A program made the translations under genes and the position numbers. Source: Euglena gracilis (Eukaryota; Euglenida; Euglenophyceae; Euglenales). From it: 64,000 bases of DNA. A model generated the notes under the pieces. That model worked only from the letters and a program-made list of their open reading frames with translations. It was not told the origin of the DNA and did not search any database. This document shows positions 10,425 to 18,979 of the stretch, in pieces. Location of the stretch: assembly GCA_039621445.1 (NCBI GenBank), contig CP154954.1, positions 11,009,229-11,073,228 of the forward strand, read 5' to 3'. Numbering within the stretch: position 1 is the first letter of the stretch; every line of letters starts with the position of its first letter.

Positions 10425-11549
10425 TTGAGGACAAATCAATGTCTCAATCGATGGATTGAGCCACTGTTCTGTCAGGGCCGAAAATGGTCCTTTGATCAGA
10501 CCCGTTACCTGGAATTATTACAATTCCAGATCTCCACGCGTTTTGGCCCAATACTTCGGCGAGGAATTCCTCGTCGAAAAAACGACGGTAAACCGTTTTG
10601 TGTGGCTTTGCACCGTATGCCACAAGATGTACAACAGTGCACCTGACTTGGGATTACCCCTCGCCCACGTGTGCAACCCTGTGGATCGGATAATGTTCCA
10701 CAAGGATGTATACATCCCCAACTGTGACGCCTTGGTAAGCGCCAAGTGCGTGGACAGTTGGACCCACAAGCACAATTTTCACTACACGGAGCGAGATGGT
10801 ACGAAGGTACCACTGCTCTGCGTCAACTGCCTTCGTGGTACCTTCTGGAAAACTGCGTAAGGCGCAGTTCGCACAATCGTGCCAAACGCTCAGAAGCCAC
10901 TGGAGGAATACGCCACCTTGCACAAAAAGTACAAGGAATTTTTCAAGTACTCCAACCTCAAGCTTGACGACTACCGCCACACGGGAATGGCCCGTGGGTG
11001 GCAGATCGACAGTGGGGCGATACGCCTCGCTGCTGAGGAGGCAGTGGTATGATTACCTTACCTCTGGGAGACAGCGTACAGGGAAAAGATACTTTTCCGT
11101 CTGTTCAAAGCCCAGGACCAAAATGGTCGCTGGTGCCTGCCACAATGGCCACCCGAAAACCACGGGTTAACCTGGAAAGACTGGCCTGGGGCCGTATTAC
11201 GACCCTATACAGTCCGCGCGGAATGTGCGCATCACATGCCCATTGACTTCCACCCGGGAATGCCCCGCAAGTGTCAGCCAATCACCCACGGATGAACTAC
11301 TTCATCTGGCAAGCCACTCTGCCCAGGAAATTCTGGGAGAAGCTGCAGTGGTTCCTCGCGGGAAGAGCGAGTGCAACCAAACACACAGTCCCCGAAGGAT
11401 GGGTTCGGGACTGGGTGGCACCTGACTTTGATTACGAATCGCCAGAAACCTGGCTCGTAGACAGGCCACCACCACTGCAATTTCATATGGTGCTGGTGGA
11501 AGATCCCCTGGACTCCCGCCATGATTATTGGCTGTTCGAAAGGATATAA
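10425..11549 (+). pseudogene. E2 accessory ORF C, Cys-rich protein, frameshifted
   Basis: Matches ORF C of E3. It starts with CLNRWIEPLF, shifts frame near 10470, then runs through NYYNSRSPRVLAQYFG. The Cys/His set in 10456-10860 is C52-x2-C55, H71-x-C73, C90, C98, C122-x2-C125 (numbered from 10456), which suggests zinc binding. Further frameshifts near 10860 and 11200 separate the C-terminal part (11271-11549; YFIWQATLPRKFWEKL), which aligns with YYVWPTTFPRVFWENL in E3. Function unknown. It lies just 3' of ORF B and about 0.9 kb before the 3' LTR, the same order as in E3. Confidence 0.7.
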
Positions 11550-12394
11550 TGCCGAAAAGGCATTACCAGACCCCATGTAAGGTAATCGCCTGCATGGAGC
11601 CTGGACCCCCTGGTGGAGCATACACTGATAGCAGAAACAGCTAAGCAGCCCTGGGATGAACCCAGATCTGTCACGAGCTCTGGATGGAGGTATCCATGAG
11701 CCTCCCCCACAAAACATTGGCGGTGCGGACGGAAACCGTCTGCAGGAGGTAAGCGCCTCTTATCACGTCGTGAGGTGCTATGAAGACCTTGGAAGCCGGG
11801 AAACCTGGCAAGCCGCTAAGTGACACACAGCACACAGCGCGCACGCCGTAATAATAGGCCAACTTGTCACTTTTCGGCCCTAAGGCCCCTTAAGGCTGCC
11901 AGAAAGCAAAAAGTCTGTTTTGGCCTAAACCAGCCCCCCTCTCCTCCCTACTTTCCTCCCACCCCGCAAAGCTGTCGCCGGCAGTCGGTTCTGTACGTAG
12001 GCTTTAGTTTCCTAGTGCTGATATGACCGCATAGGAGCGCTATCCTGGTGTGACCAGGATAGGAGCCGGCCCCCCACTTCCACACCTCTCCCCTTGGGTT
12101 TTCAGCGAATACCGCTTGACCAACCCCGCGTGCCTTTGGCACACCCAAAGTGGGTGGATGGGATACTTTGACAGGAAACCTGCCAGCCCCGTTTCCCGCA
12201 GTGGGCTTTTCACACCCCACCTAAGCCGAAACGGCTAATAGGTAACCGCGAAACGCGGCTAACCTTTTGCGTGTTTTTGTGCTTTGGGTGGATGCCACTG
12301 TGCGGAAAGGAGAGACACCAAATGGAGTAGAAGTGAACCCCACCGGGGAAGCGTCAGATATCCTGACTGGACCTGGGAATCCCTGGTCCATGAA
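11550..12394 (+). other. E2 3' untranslated region
   Basis: No coding sequence supported between ORF C and the purine-rich tract. A short perfect-looking hairpin (CCGCGAAACGCGG) sits at about 12245-12257. C-rich tracts occur near 11930-11970. This is taken as the 3' UTR of E2 because it leads directly into the polypurine tract and LTR. Confidence 0.5.
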
Positions 12395-12423
12395 GGAAAT
12401 CGGGCGTAGCCCTGGGAGCAGGA
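12395..12423 (+). promoter_or_regulatory. E2 polypurine-tract region before the 3' LTR
   Basis: GAAATCGGGCGTAGCCCTGG followed by GAGCAGGA directly abuts the LTR start TGTGTACC. The E3 3' LTR is preceded by almost the same sequence (GGAAATCGGGCAGAGCCCTG then GGAGGGGGA). Position and purine richness fit a plus-strand primer. The conserved GGGC...GCCC can form a small hairpin just upstream. Confidence 0.65.
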
Positions 12424-12849
12424 TGTGTACCAGGCACGTCCCAGCTCTGTAGGATATCTGCAGAGTGGGTTCTGTGATGGTCGCACCAGCTGTCGAAACC
12501 ACAGCTGGTACGATCGTGGCAGACCATTCTGGGATCGGCCCCTGGACACGTCAGCACTTTTCTCTCCTTCCCCCACAGGTGGTATTATTTACTGTCAAGC
12601 TTCCAAACTTTAACCATTGCTTTTGTCTGAGGGAAAACCCCTCGAAACAAATGAACTTGACTTCAGAGAAAACTTCTGAAGTCTTTGTATTGTGCATTGC
12701 CTCTTGAGGAATTGGGGACAAAGGGAAAAACCTCTTTTTGTTTCTCCAAAGTCTTTTCCCTACCATAAGTAGGTTGCGCACCAAGGCGAAAGCGAAAGGC
12801 TTTTTCAGAAAGTCCCAAAAAGGGGAAAATGGAAATCTTTGGACGTACA
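12424..12849 (+). repeat. 3' LTR of E2
   Basis: 426-bp plus-strand LTR from TGTGTACCAGGCACG to GACGTACA. Its first 50 bases (CAGCTCTGTAGGA, CTGCAGAGT) resemble the E4 LTR, so E2 and E4 are probably the same subfamily; their ORF B sequences agree. It contains CTCTCCTTCCCCCACAG followed by GTGGTATTATTT, the LTR-wide pyrimidine-CACAG motif. The LTR ends inside the LINE-like ORF on the other strand, which marks E2 as inserted into that LINE. Confidence 0.85.
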
Positions 12850-13409
12850 CTTCCGGCTCCCTGCGGGTGGAAGGCCCTCAGGGCAGACAGGACGTCTTCA
12901 GAACGGGGGTCGTGTATCCCCTTGCTGAGAAGGCGTTTGGCTGCTTTCGAGAAGGCGCCTTCAGTCACCAGCGAGCGAAGGGAGCGGAGGAGGTGTTCGT
13001 CACAACCTCCGGCAGGTGGCTGGTCCAGCTCAGGATCGGGCGACCTTTCCCGTTTCCGTGTCATGCGGTTCATTCTGGTGCTTTCGCAGTCAGAGAGCTC
13101 TGTCCAAATTGCAGGGACAGACAGCGTGGGCAACCGCAGAGCCTGGTCGGTGACGAGGTCACGCAGCGCTCTCTGTGCTCTCTCGGAGGCACCGCCGCGA
13201 GTTTCGGCGCGGAGGCAGAAACGGGTAAAGGTAAAAAACCGATTCCCAGGTCGATCAAGATAAAAGGTGGTGAATGAGTTCAGCCAGGCAATGGCCCAGG
13301 GCGGTCCTTGCCCCTCTGGGGGTGTGCCGCAGCAGAGGACAGTGCAGTTGGAACAGGGCCTCAATGTTGGGCACTGTGGGCTGGCTGGCAGAGTCCAAGG
13401 TTGTCTCAA
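12850..13409 (-). pseudogene. LINE-like (non-LTR retrotransposon) region upstream of RT, truncated by the E2 LTR
   Basis: Minus-strand frame that includes TRKRERSPDPELDQPPAGGC and then a helical segment with LVTEGAFSKAAKRLLSKGIH and LSALRAFHP. A segment of the form 'ALxxLVxxGxxSKAxxxLxSxGxxxPxxxxxxxALRxLHP' commonly precedes the RT domain in non-LTR retrotransposon proteins of protists, algae and invertebrates. The frame runs straight into the E2 LTR at 12849, so the RT itself is lost from this window. It overlaps the zinc-finger ORF by a frameshift. The assignment rests on this motif and the neighbouring zinc finger. Confidence 0.5.
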
Positions 13410-14240
13410 GTGGCACGGCTGTCACCCGGGGTGGGGCGGGGGCCACGATCGCAATCTCGTGAGGCGCGCGTTGTTCCTGGGCCGGAAGGACCGTCACGCA
13501 TCGCCCGAGCGCGTGGTGGGGCGGGGGCCACGATCGCAATCTCGTGAGGCGCGCGTTGTTCCGGGCCGGAGGGACCGTCACGCATCGCCCGAGCGCGTCG
13601 AGCAACGCGTTCACCTGGTCGATGAGGGCACAAGAGTTCCCTCCACACAAGCCTGTGAGCGGTGACAACCGGCAGCAGTGTGGGCAAAACCAGACGCGTA
13701 GGTCCCGTATGTAGTCTCCGCAGAGCAGGCTTAAATGAGTGTGGTGTTCGCTGTAGATGTGTGATTAGTGTCCCCCGGCTCTCATGTGCTCGCAGGCAGA
13801 TGGGGTACTCGCAAACATACCGCTTGCTTGGGTCAGTGCTGGCTGGGGGGCAGGGTAACGGGGTGAAGACGGCCAATACAGCGGGTGGCAACCCTGTAAG
13901 GGCCGTCGCGGTAGCAACCATTGCGGGGTGAGGACCCGGAGGAGTTAGTTGCAAGCCCGGCGGGAAAAAGGGGGCGGCGAACGCCGCTGGGCACTGACCT
14001 ACTGCCTGGGCGATAACAGCCGGTCCAAGGGGGTCCGGAGACGAGCTGGCCGCCGGTGCAGTGGTGGCCGGGGAGACCGTCCCGGGGCCAAGGTCACATG
14101 CACCCGTCTGTGCCAAGAGGCATCTACCTGCGGCCGCCAAGGCGGCCGGGCTGGCCACGTGTCCTGCGGGGAGTCCACCTAATACCCCTTCAGGAAAGTC
14201 CGGAACGACCACCTGGGGCGGATGTAAGAGGTCCACTTGT
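13406..14240 (-). pseudogene. LINE-like N-terminal ORF with one C2H2 zinc finger
   Basis: 276-codon minus-strand frame, Ala/Pro-rich at first, then a C2H2 finger at residues about 138-163 (C-x4-C-x12-H-x5-H, in YVCEYPICLRAHESRGTLI and the following THLQRTPH). C2H2 fingers before RT are common in non-LTR elements. Its last third is an 85-bp tandem duplication (units starting 13444 and 13529; GATCGCAATCTCGTGAGGCG). Because 85 is not a multiple of three, it shifts the frame, so the ORF as seen is damaged. High GC compared with the flanking LTR elements. Confidence 0.5.
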
Positions 14241-14394
14241 CCACGGCGATGTTTCCTGGGGGAAGGAGCGGGGGGTTTCCCAGTGGCCGGGCGCGGGTAC
14301 TTCTCGACTTCACCCGCTAAAGTGACCGGGGGATGAGGTGGACACCAGATAATGTTATTATGTTGTTGTTTGTTCTCAAAGATTGGTCAAGGAG
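14241..14394. other. Short spacer between the LINE-like fragment and the E3 LTR
   Basis: No gene. On the minus strand it leads from the end of the E3 LTR into the LINE 5' region and may contain the LINE 5' UTR. No target-site duplication for E3 can be tested because the E3 5' LTR is missing. Confidence 0.4.
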
Positions 14395-14823
14395 TGTACG
14401 TCCCACCCCGGCTTTTGTACTTAAGGTTTCCTCCCAAAAAGCCCGGGGGGGAGTAACAGTAAAGTTTGTTTCCCTTCCCCCTTTCAATTGCAAAGCACAA
14501 AGGCAAAGAGAATTGTTGGGACCGCAGTCCCTTATATGAAAGTGATCTTTGCTCTTTCGAGCTTTGTAAAAGAAAGAACTAAAACTTCTATTCAAATGGG
14601 ACTTCGTCCTCATAATTCTAAAAGAGAGTTGCAAAGCACCAAACCCTGTAACCTTGAATTAGGAACCAGTTACTGTCGCTAAGCTTTCGCTAGCTCTGAT
14701 ATTATCTCTTTGTCTTATGGTTTAACCCTGTCACTGTGTACAGCCCGGCCGTAGCTAGATTGTAGGCCGTAGCCCATTGAATCTGGTACACAGTGCCATG
14801 GCAGAATGGCTGCCTGGTACTCA
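14395..14823 (-). repeat. 3' LTR of E3
   Basis: 429-bp minus-strand LTR from TGAGTACCAGGCAGCC to GGGACGTACA. The first bases differ by one from the usual TGTGTACC. Its placement after ORF C and a purine-rich tract on the same strand makes it the 3' LTR of E3. It shares CTTTGTGCTTTGC with the other LTRs but is clearly diverged from the E2 and E4 LTRs, in line with E3 belonging to a separate subfamily. Confidence 0.8.
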
Positions 14824-14853
14824 TCCCCCTCCCAGGGCTCTGCCCGATTTCCC
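14824..14853 (-). promoter_or_regulatory. E3 polypurine-tract region
   Basis: On the minus strand, GGAAATCGGGCAGAGCCCTG followed by GGAGGGGGA directly precedes the LTR. It is nearly the same as the E2 tract, including the GGGC...GCCC inverted bases. Confidence 0.7.
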
Positions 14854-15206
14854 TTCTGGACCAGGCCAGTCGGTATGCCAGGCACAGTCCCAGGTTCAGG
14901 GAGAAAGTACCAGGATACCACGGTCTGGTTCCCAATTACGGTTACCGTGTTTGGAGCACAAACCGTAAAATAATTCTGGCGCGCATGCTGTGCTTTGTGC
15001 GTCGTCTTACTTGACACCGTAGTGTCTTTGTAGTCTCGAATCTTCGCGATCAACGTGTTGTCGACCGAACTTAAGGCGATTCTGCCACAGGGTCTTGAAA
15101 CGGTGTTGAACGCAATGATGAAGTGAGTATTCACGCTCGAGACTTCGCTCATTATGTCGGACTACACCCATCTCAGCTGTAGCTGATTGTACGAGGTAGG
15201 AAACCC
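14854..15206 (-). other. E3 3' untranslated region
   Basis: About 350 bp between the ORF C stop and the purine-rich tract, with no supported coding sequence. Shorter than the matching region of E2 (about 850 bp). Confidence 0.5.
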
Positions 15207-16347
15207 TCAACGTTTGCGCGTTTTCTTGAAGTACTCACCCATGTGTGGGTCTTGTGCCAAGGTCATTTCGGCTGGACGAAAGTCTAGGGTATCCTTGTCA
15301 GGATCATCCATCTTGATCCGTGGGAAGACCCAACTTTTGACTTCTTGGATTACCTTGGGAAGTTCGGTTTTGAGGGTTTCAGCTCGCTTGCGGAGGTAAA
15401 TCTGCAAATTTTCCCAGAAAACTCTGGGAAAAGTTGTGGGCCATACGTAATACGTCCATCTTGGATGGTTTGCTGGTACCAGTGGTGGCATTCCAGGCAG
15501 AGCGTTGAAATCAACGTTGTGCGCGCAGGATGCACAGGCACAGCGGGTTATGTGTGGTTTCAGAATGGTGCCAACCCATTCTGAATAATGTTCGTAACGA
15601 TGTCGTTCAGGTCGGTCGTCAGGTAGTAACCATCGTTGTGTGGTTTCAGAAACCGTTGAAGGCTTTGTAAACAGTGGGTAAATAACTCGTTTCCAGTCGT
15701 CATCATTGAAGAGTAGGAGCAATCGCCCTTTTGTACATTCCACAGCAAGTCTGATTCCGCCGGAATCAGTTTGGAAGTCAAAGGCGATTCCGCCGCGGTC
15801 AAAAGCTTCAGCTTTCTTGAAGCTTTTCTGCTGGTACATTTGTCGTTTTGTTTTGTAGAAATTCAGGAAATCTTCCAGAACGTCCTCGTTTCCTGGTACG
15901 ATCTTGAGATTTCCGCCATCTGCGGGCAACCATATGTCTGAGTGTAAGCAGTTGACACAGAAAACTTGTACGTCACGGTCTCTGTCTTCTTCCGACCATC
16001 GGAAGTTGTTCAGTTGTCTCTAGGCAAGCAGACAATCACCGCAAATCAGAGCGGCTGTGTTTGGAACGAAATCATTGTAGTGAAAGTTTTTTATGTTTGT
16101 TGTCTGCATAACATACATGCACAGCTGGCATGCTGTTACGAATGTTGTGACAAAGAGTACAGAGCCAAGTTGTTTGGCCATTCGGCATATTCTGAAACAG
16201 GAATGTTTTCCCAAGGTATTGGGCAAACACTCTTGGTGATCTGGCATTGTAGAATCGCCGAATATGGCGAACACAGTAGTTATACTTCTGTTCGTTGAAG
16301 AAGAGTGGTTCAATCCACTTGTTCAACAAGTTTCCGCGTTCGCGGGC
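15207..16347 (-). pseudogene. E3 accessory ORF C, Cys-rich protein, nearly complete
   Basis: About 375 codons. It starts LLNKWIEPLF, in frame with the end of ORF B across a single TAA (16350-16348), so it may be the C-terminal part of one A-B-C polyprotein. Motifs: FYNARSPRVFAQYLG; WLCTLCHNIRN with HVC (CCHC-like); ICGDC; FCVNCLH. A frameshift near 16085 and an in-frame TAG near 16018 precede an intact 240-codon C-terminal part (15929-15207). That part contains CACASC, then YYVWPTTFPRVFWENL and a basic end (YFKKTRKR). The spacing of these blocks matches E2. No signal peptide, membrane helix or known enzyme motif. Function unknown. Confidence 0.75.
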
Positions 16348-18739
16348 TTAGTGTATCATGGCAATGCGTTCTTCGACGCTCGGCAGGTTGGAGATAATGT
16401 CCTCTTGCCAAAGGGCGGCATTATCGTCAACCGGCATGTTTTCCTCTTGCGAGGTCTCAGACGTTGTATCTTTTCGAGTTCCACCTCGAAGGGTAGAAGT
16501 GACCCGGCTTTCCCGGCCACTTCGGTATACGTTGGTGCTGGTGTGGTAGCACCTGGGGTCTTCGCCCGCTTTCCAGATTTGTTACCACTCCAAGGTGGAG
16601 CAGATTTTGGCTCGTTGTGTCGTTCAGCAGGTTTGTACGGTTCTGCAGGCTGTAGTTTAGCCTTAGGCTTACTGCCTTTCTCTTTCCGCTGTGGCGGAGG
16701 GGGCGTTATGCAGGAGACTTTGGAGCAGGTTTGGCAGTTGGTGCGATAGTAGGTTGTACGTCAGGAGCCGTCGGTACCACCTGTTCAGGGGTGTGTACCA
16801 CTACGTGTGTTGGGTCATGTGGTGGTGTTGTTTCGACCATAGTCGCTTCGGTTGTTGTCACCACTTCGGGTGTTTGGACATCAGGAGTAGAACTGGCTGC
16901 GTCTGCTGCCAGTGCTGTGGTGGAAGCCGTAGCTTCTTGTGTGGGTTCTTCGTCAAGTCCCGTGTCACGGGGACTTCGCGTTGAAGAGGAAGACCTCGAT
17001 CGCACCATTGCAACCATCGACGCTATGCCACTTCGGACGCTTCCGAGGACGCGTTCTGCAGCGCGTCCGACTTGTGGTGGTATGAGTATGAAGTCGTCGG
17101 GGTCTGGATTCCCACGGCTGTGAATACCGAGGGGGTATTCACGTCGTATTTGTTCACGCTCTGCATGTAGTGCTTCCATTTCTTCGTCAGTGATTTCTCG
17201 GTCACCTTCCGCACGTGCGGAGGTGGGTGGAAGCGTGTCTGACGAAGGCACTGCGGCCGTTGTAGAGTCTACAGGCACTTCGGCCATCGTAGGTGCTGTA
17301 GGCTCTTCGGCCACTGGAAGTTCTGTAAGTGCGTCGGGTTCCACGTCTGGTAATGGTGTTTGTGGTCTTGTCTGAGCAGGCACTGTAACTGGCGCTTCGC
17401 CACTTAGAGAATTTTGTACGCTGGCATCTCCGTGTTCAGAATCCGGGGATGCAGCGGAGACGGAGCGTGTACTGTGTTCATTGTTTGTCCCTTCTTCCAC
17501 TTCCTCATCGCTGGATGACCCAGAAGAGGAAACGGACAAAGAGTCTGAAGAGTGTACGGGAGTGTGTTCCACAGACATTGTAGGTGTAGGTGGGGGTTGT
17601 GGTAAACGTTCTTCTGAGCGTTTAGTTGCGGGCTTCGCTGCTGCTTTATCTGTTGTCGTTGTACATGATGCAGCCGTTGGGGGTTGTTCAAATGCAGACT
17701 GCGCCGCTTCGGATTCCACCGGCTGCGGTTCAGCAAGTTTTATACGTGGTCGCAGACGGAAGTTTTGCCATCCGACAGATTTGTTTCCTCCCGATCCGCG
17801 AGGAAGCCAGTCCAGTATCGGGATGGCCAACCCATCTTTATTTGTACGTTTGCCCCTGAAAAATGGGGCAAAGTCCTTTCTTCGGAGGGTTTCGCCAACC
17901 AGGCGTTTGATGTACTTCCGTTTTCCGTCTTCGTCCCATTCAGTTCGAAGAGGGAGGTATTCTTTGTGGGAGTGGTTGTTTTGAGTTGAGAAAATTGTAG
18001 ATTTCCAGAGCATAGCATACCCATGCCCTATGTTGGAAGGTCTGCATGTGCAGCAGCATTTGTGGGTGGTTTCGTCTGGTGTATCCGATTTCCCTGACTT
18101 CGAGTGGATTGTGGCAGATGTGTCCAAGTAGTCTTCGTTGTTGTTGGGCCTTCGCCCATTCACGTTGGTGGGGCTGTGCCCTTTGTGCGTTTGGGCGGTC
18201 GGTTGTCCGACCACGCACACCAAAGCCCCAGAAGTCCACGGGGAACTTGTGGTGGCAGTGGGTTCACCAAAGGACGAATTTTTGTGGGTATGTCAGGTCG
18301 ATTCCGACCACTTGGAAGTGTGGGCCGTAGTGTTCGTTGAGGAAAATTTGGTAGTTGTAACAGAACATTTTGTGTGTCACCAAATGTATATCCTTTGGAA
18401 GTGGGAATACTACCCATAGTATGCCGTGTGGTCCGATTTCTCGGATATTGTCGAACATTTTCTTCAGTGCGCCAAGGGATGATTCCCATCCGTATTGTAG
18501 CTTTGGATGTGGCAAGTAGTGCGCTTTGCTGGCGGGCATTGCAAATGAACGGAAGCTCAAGCAATGGAATCCGAGCCAGAAAAGTAGTTACCAGAAACCC
18601 GGCAATTTTTCGATGCCATCCTGGCTTTGGTAACAGGAAATTGTACCATCGAAGAAAAAGCCACGTGCTTTTTCTTTGTAGAGTTTGGCCATGTGGTGAC
18701 GTACTTCAGGAGCAACAACCCAAGGGTGTTGTTCCTCAT
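16348..18739 (-). pseudogene. E3 accessory ORF B, interrupted by a MITE
   Basis: Order as in E2, E4 and E5. After the MITE: EVRHHMAKLYKEKARG, PGFW then a TAA (18589-18591 region) where others have Glu, then GPHGILWVVFPLPKDIH. A frameshift near 18260 loses the C-x2-C block in the open frame; VDFWGFGVRG and HKCCCTC are visible in the neighbouring frame. The tail (18223-16706) is Pro/Thr/Ser/Glu-rich with an acidic run (SSSDEEVEEG) and the motif RVLGSVRSGIASMVAMV near 17050. After a frame change, the Lys/Pro-rich end (PPPPQRKEKGSKPKAKLQ) and a short helical C-terminus (ALWQEDIISNLPSVEERI) lead to the TAA at 16348. That C-terminus aligns with QLWTQDILTRLGTVEER of E5. Only one MITE, one or two frameshifts and one stop separate it from a full reading frame. 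Confidence 0.75.
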
Positions 18740-18979
18740 AGTAAAACCACCCCCAAATAACACACCCCCCCAAATAACACACCCCCCCCCCCAAATAACA
18801 CACCCCCCCTCGGGGGCCGATTTCGAGCGCCCAAATAACACACCTCCCCTGTTTTCCTTTGGTTTTCCATGTAAAAATAACACACACCCCAAATAACACA
18901 CCCCCGCCCTGGGGCCCCAGTTCGGGTGCCCAAATAACACACCAGGGGGGTGTGTTATTTGGGGGGGGGGGAGTTTACT
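18740..18979. mobile_element. MITE-like foldback element with internal tandem repeats
   Basis: About 240 bp inserted in ORF B of E3. The ends are inverted repeats: AGTAAAACCACCCCCAAATA on the left and the complement of TAAACTCCCCCC...CAAATAACACACC on the right. Inside are several direct copies of CCCCAAATAACACAC separated by short unique pieces (GGCCGATTTCGAGC; CCTGGGGCCCCAG), and a perfect hairpin (CAAATAACACACC...GGTGTGTTATTTG). A TA on each side could be the target duplication. Removing it rejoins an acidic/aromatic segment (YDLDVQFMIDHLFWISDG) with EEQHPWVVAPEVRHH, in the order seen in the other copies. It encodes no protein. Confidence 0.7.

Noticed and set aside
12424-14823. The two facing LTRs at 12424-12849 and 14395-14823 as the pair of one element
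   Set aside because: They are in opposite orientation, each follows its own ORF C and purine-rich tract, and their sequences are diverged; each is the 3' LTR of a different element.
16731-17123. Long open frames opposite the Pro/Thr-rich tails (for example 16731-17123 plus, 9136-9762 minus, 62483-63067 minus)
   Set aside because: They are mirror frames of low-complexity coding sequence, with skewed Ser/Ala/Gly/Arg composition and no motifs or conserved counterparts.
18741-18979. Tandem CCCCAAATAACACAC units as a possible CRISPR array
   Set aside because: The units are directly adjacent or separated by irregular, non-spacer pieces, the block has inverted ends, and the context is a eukaryotic retrotransposon.
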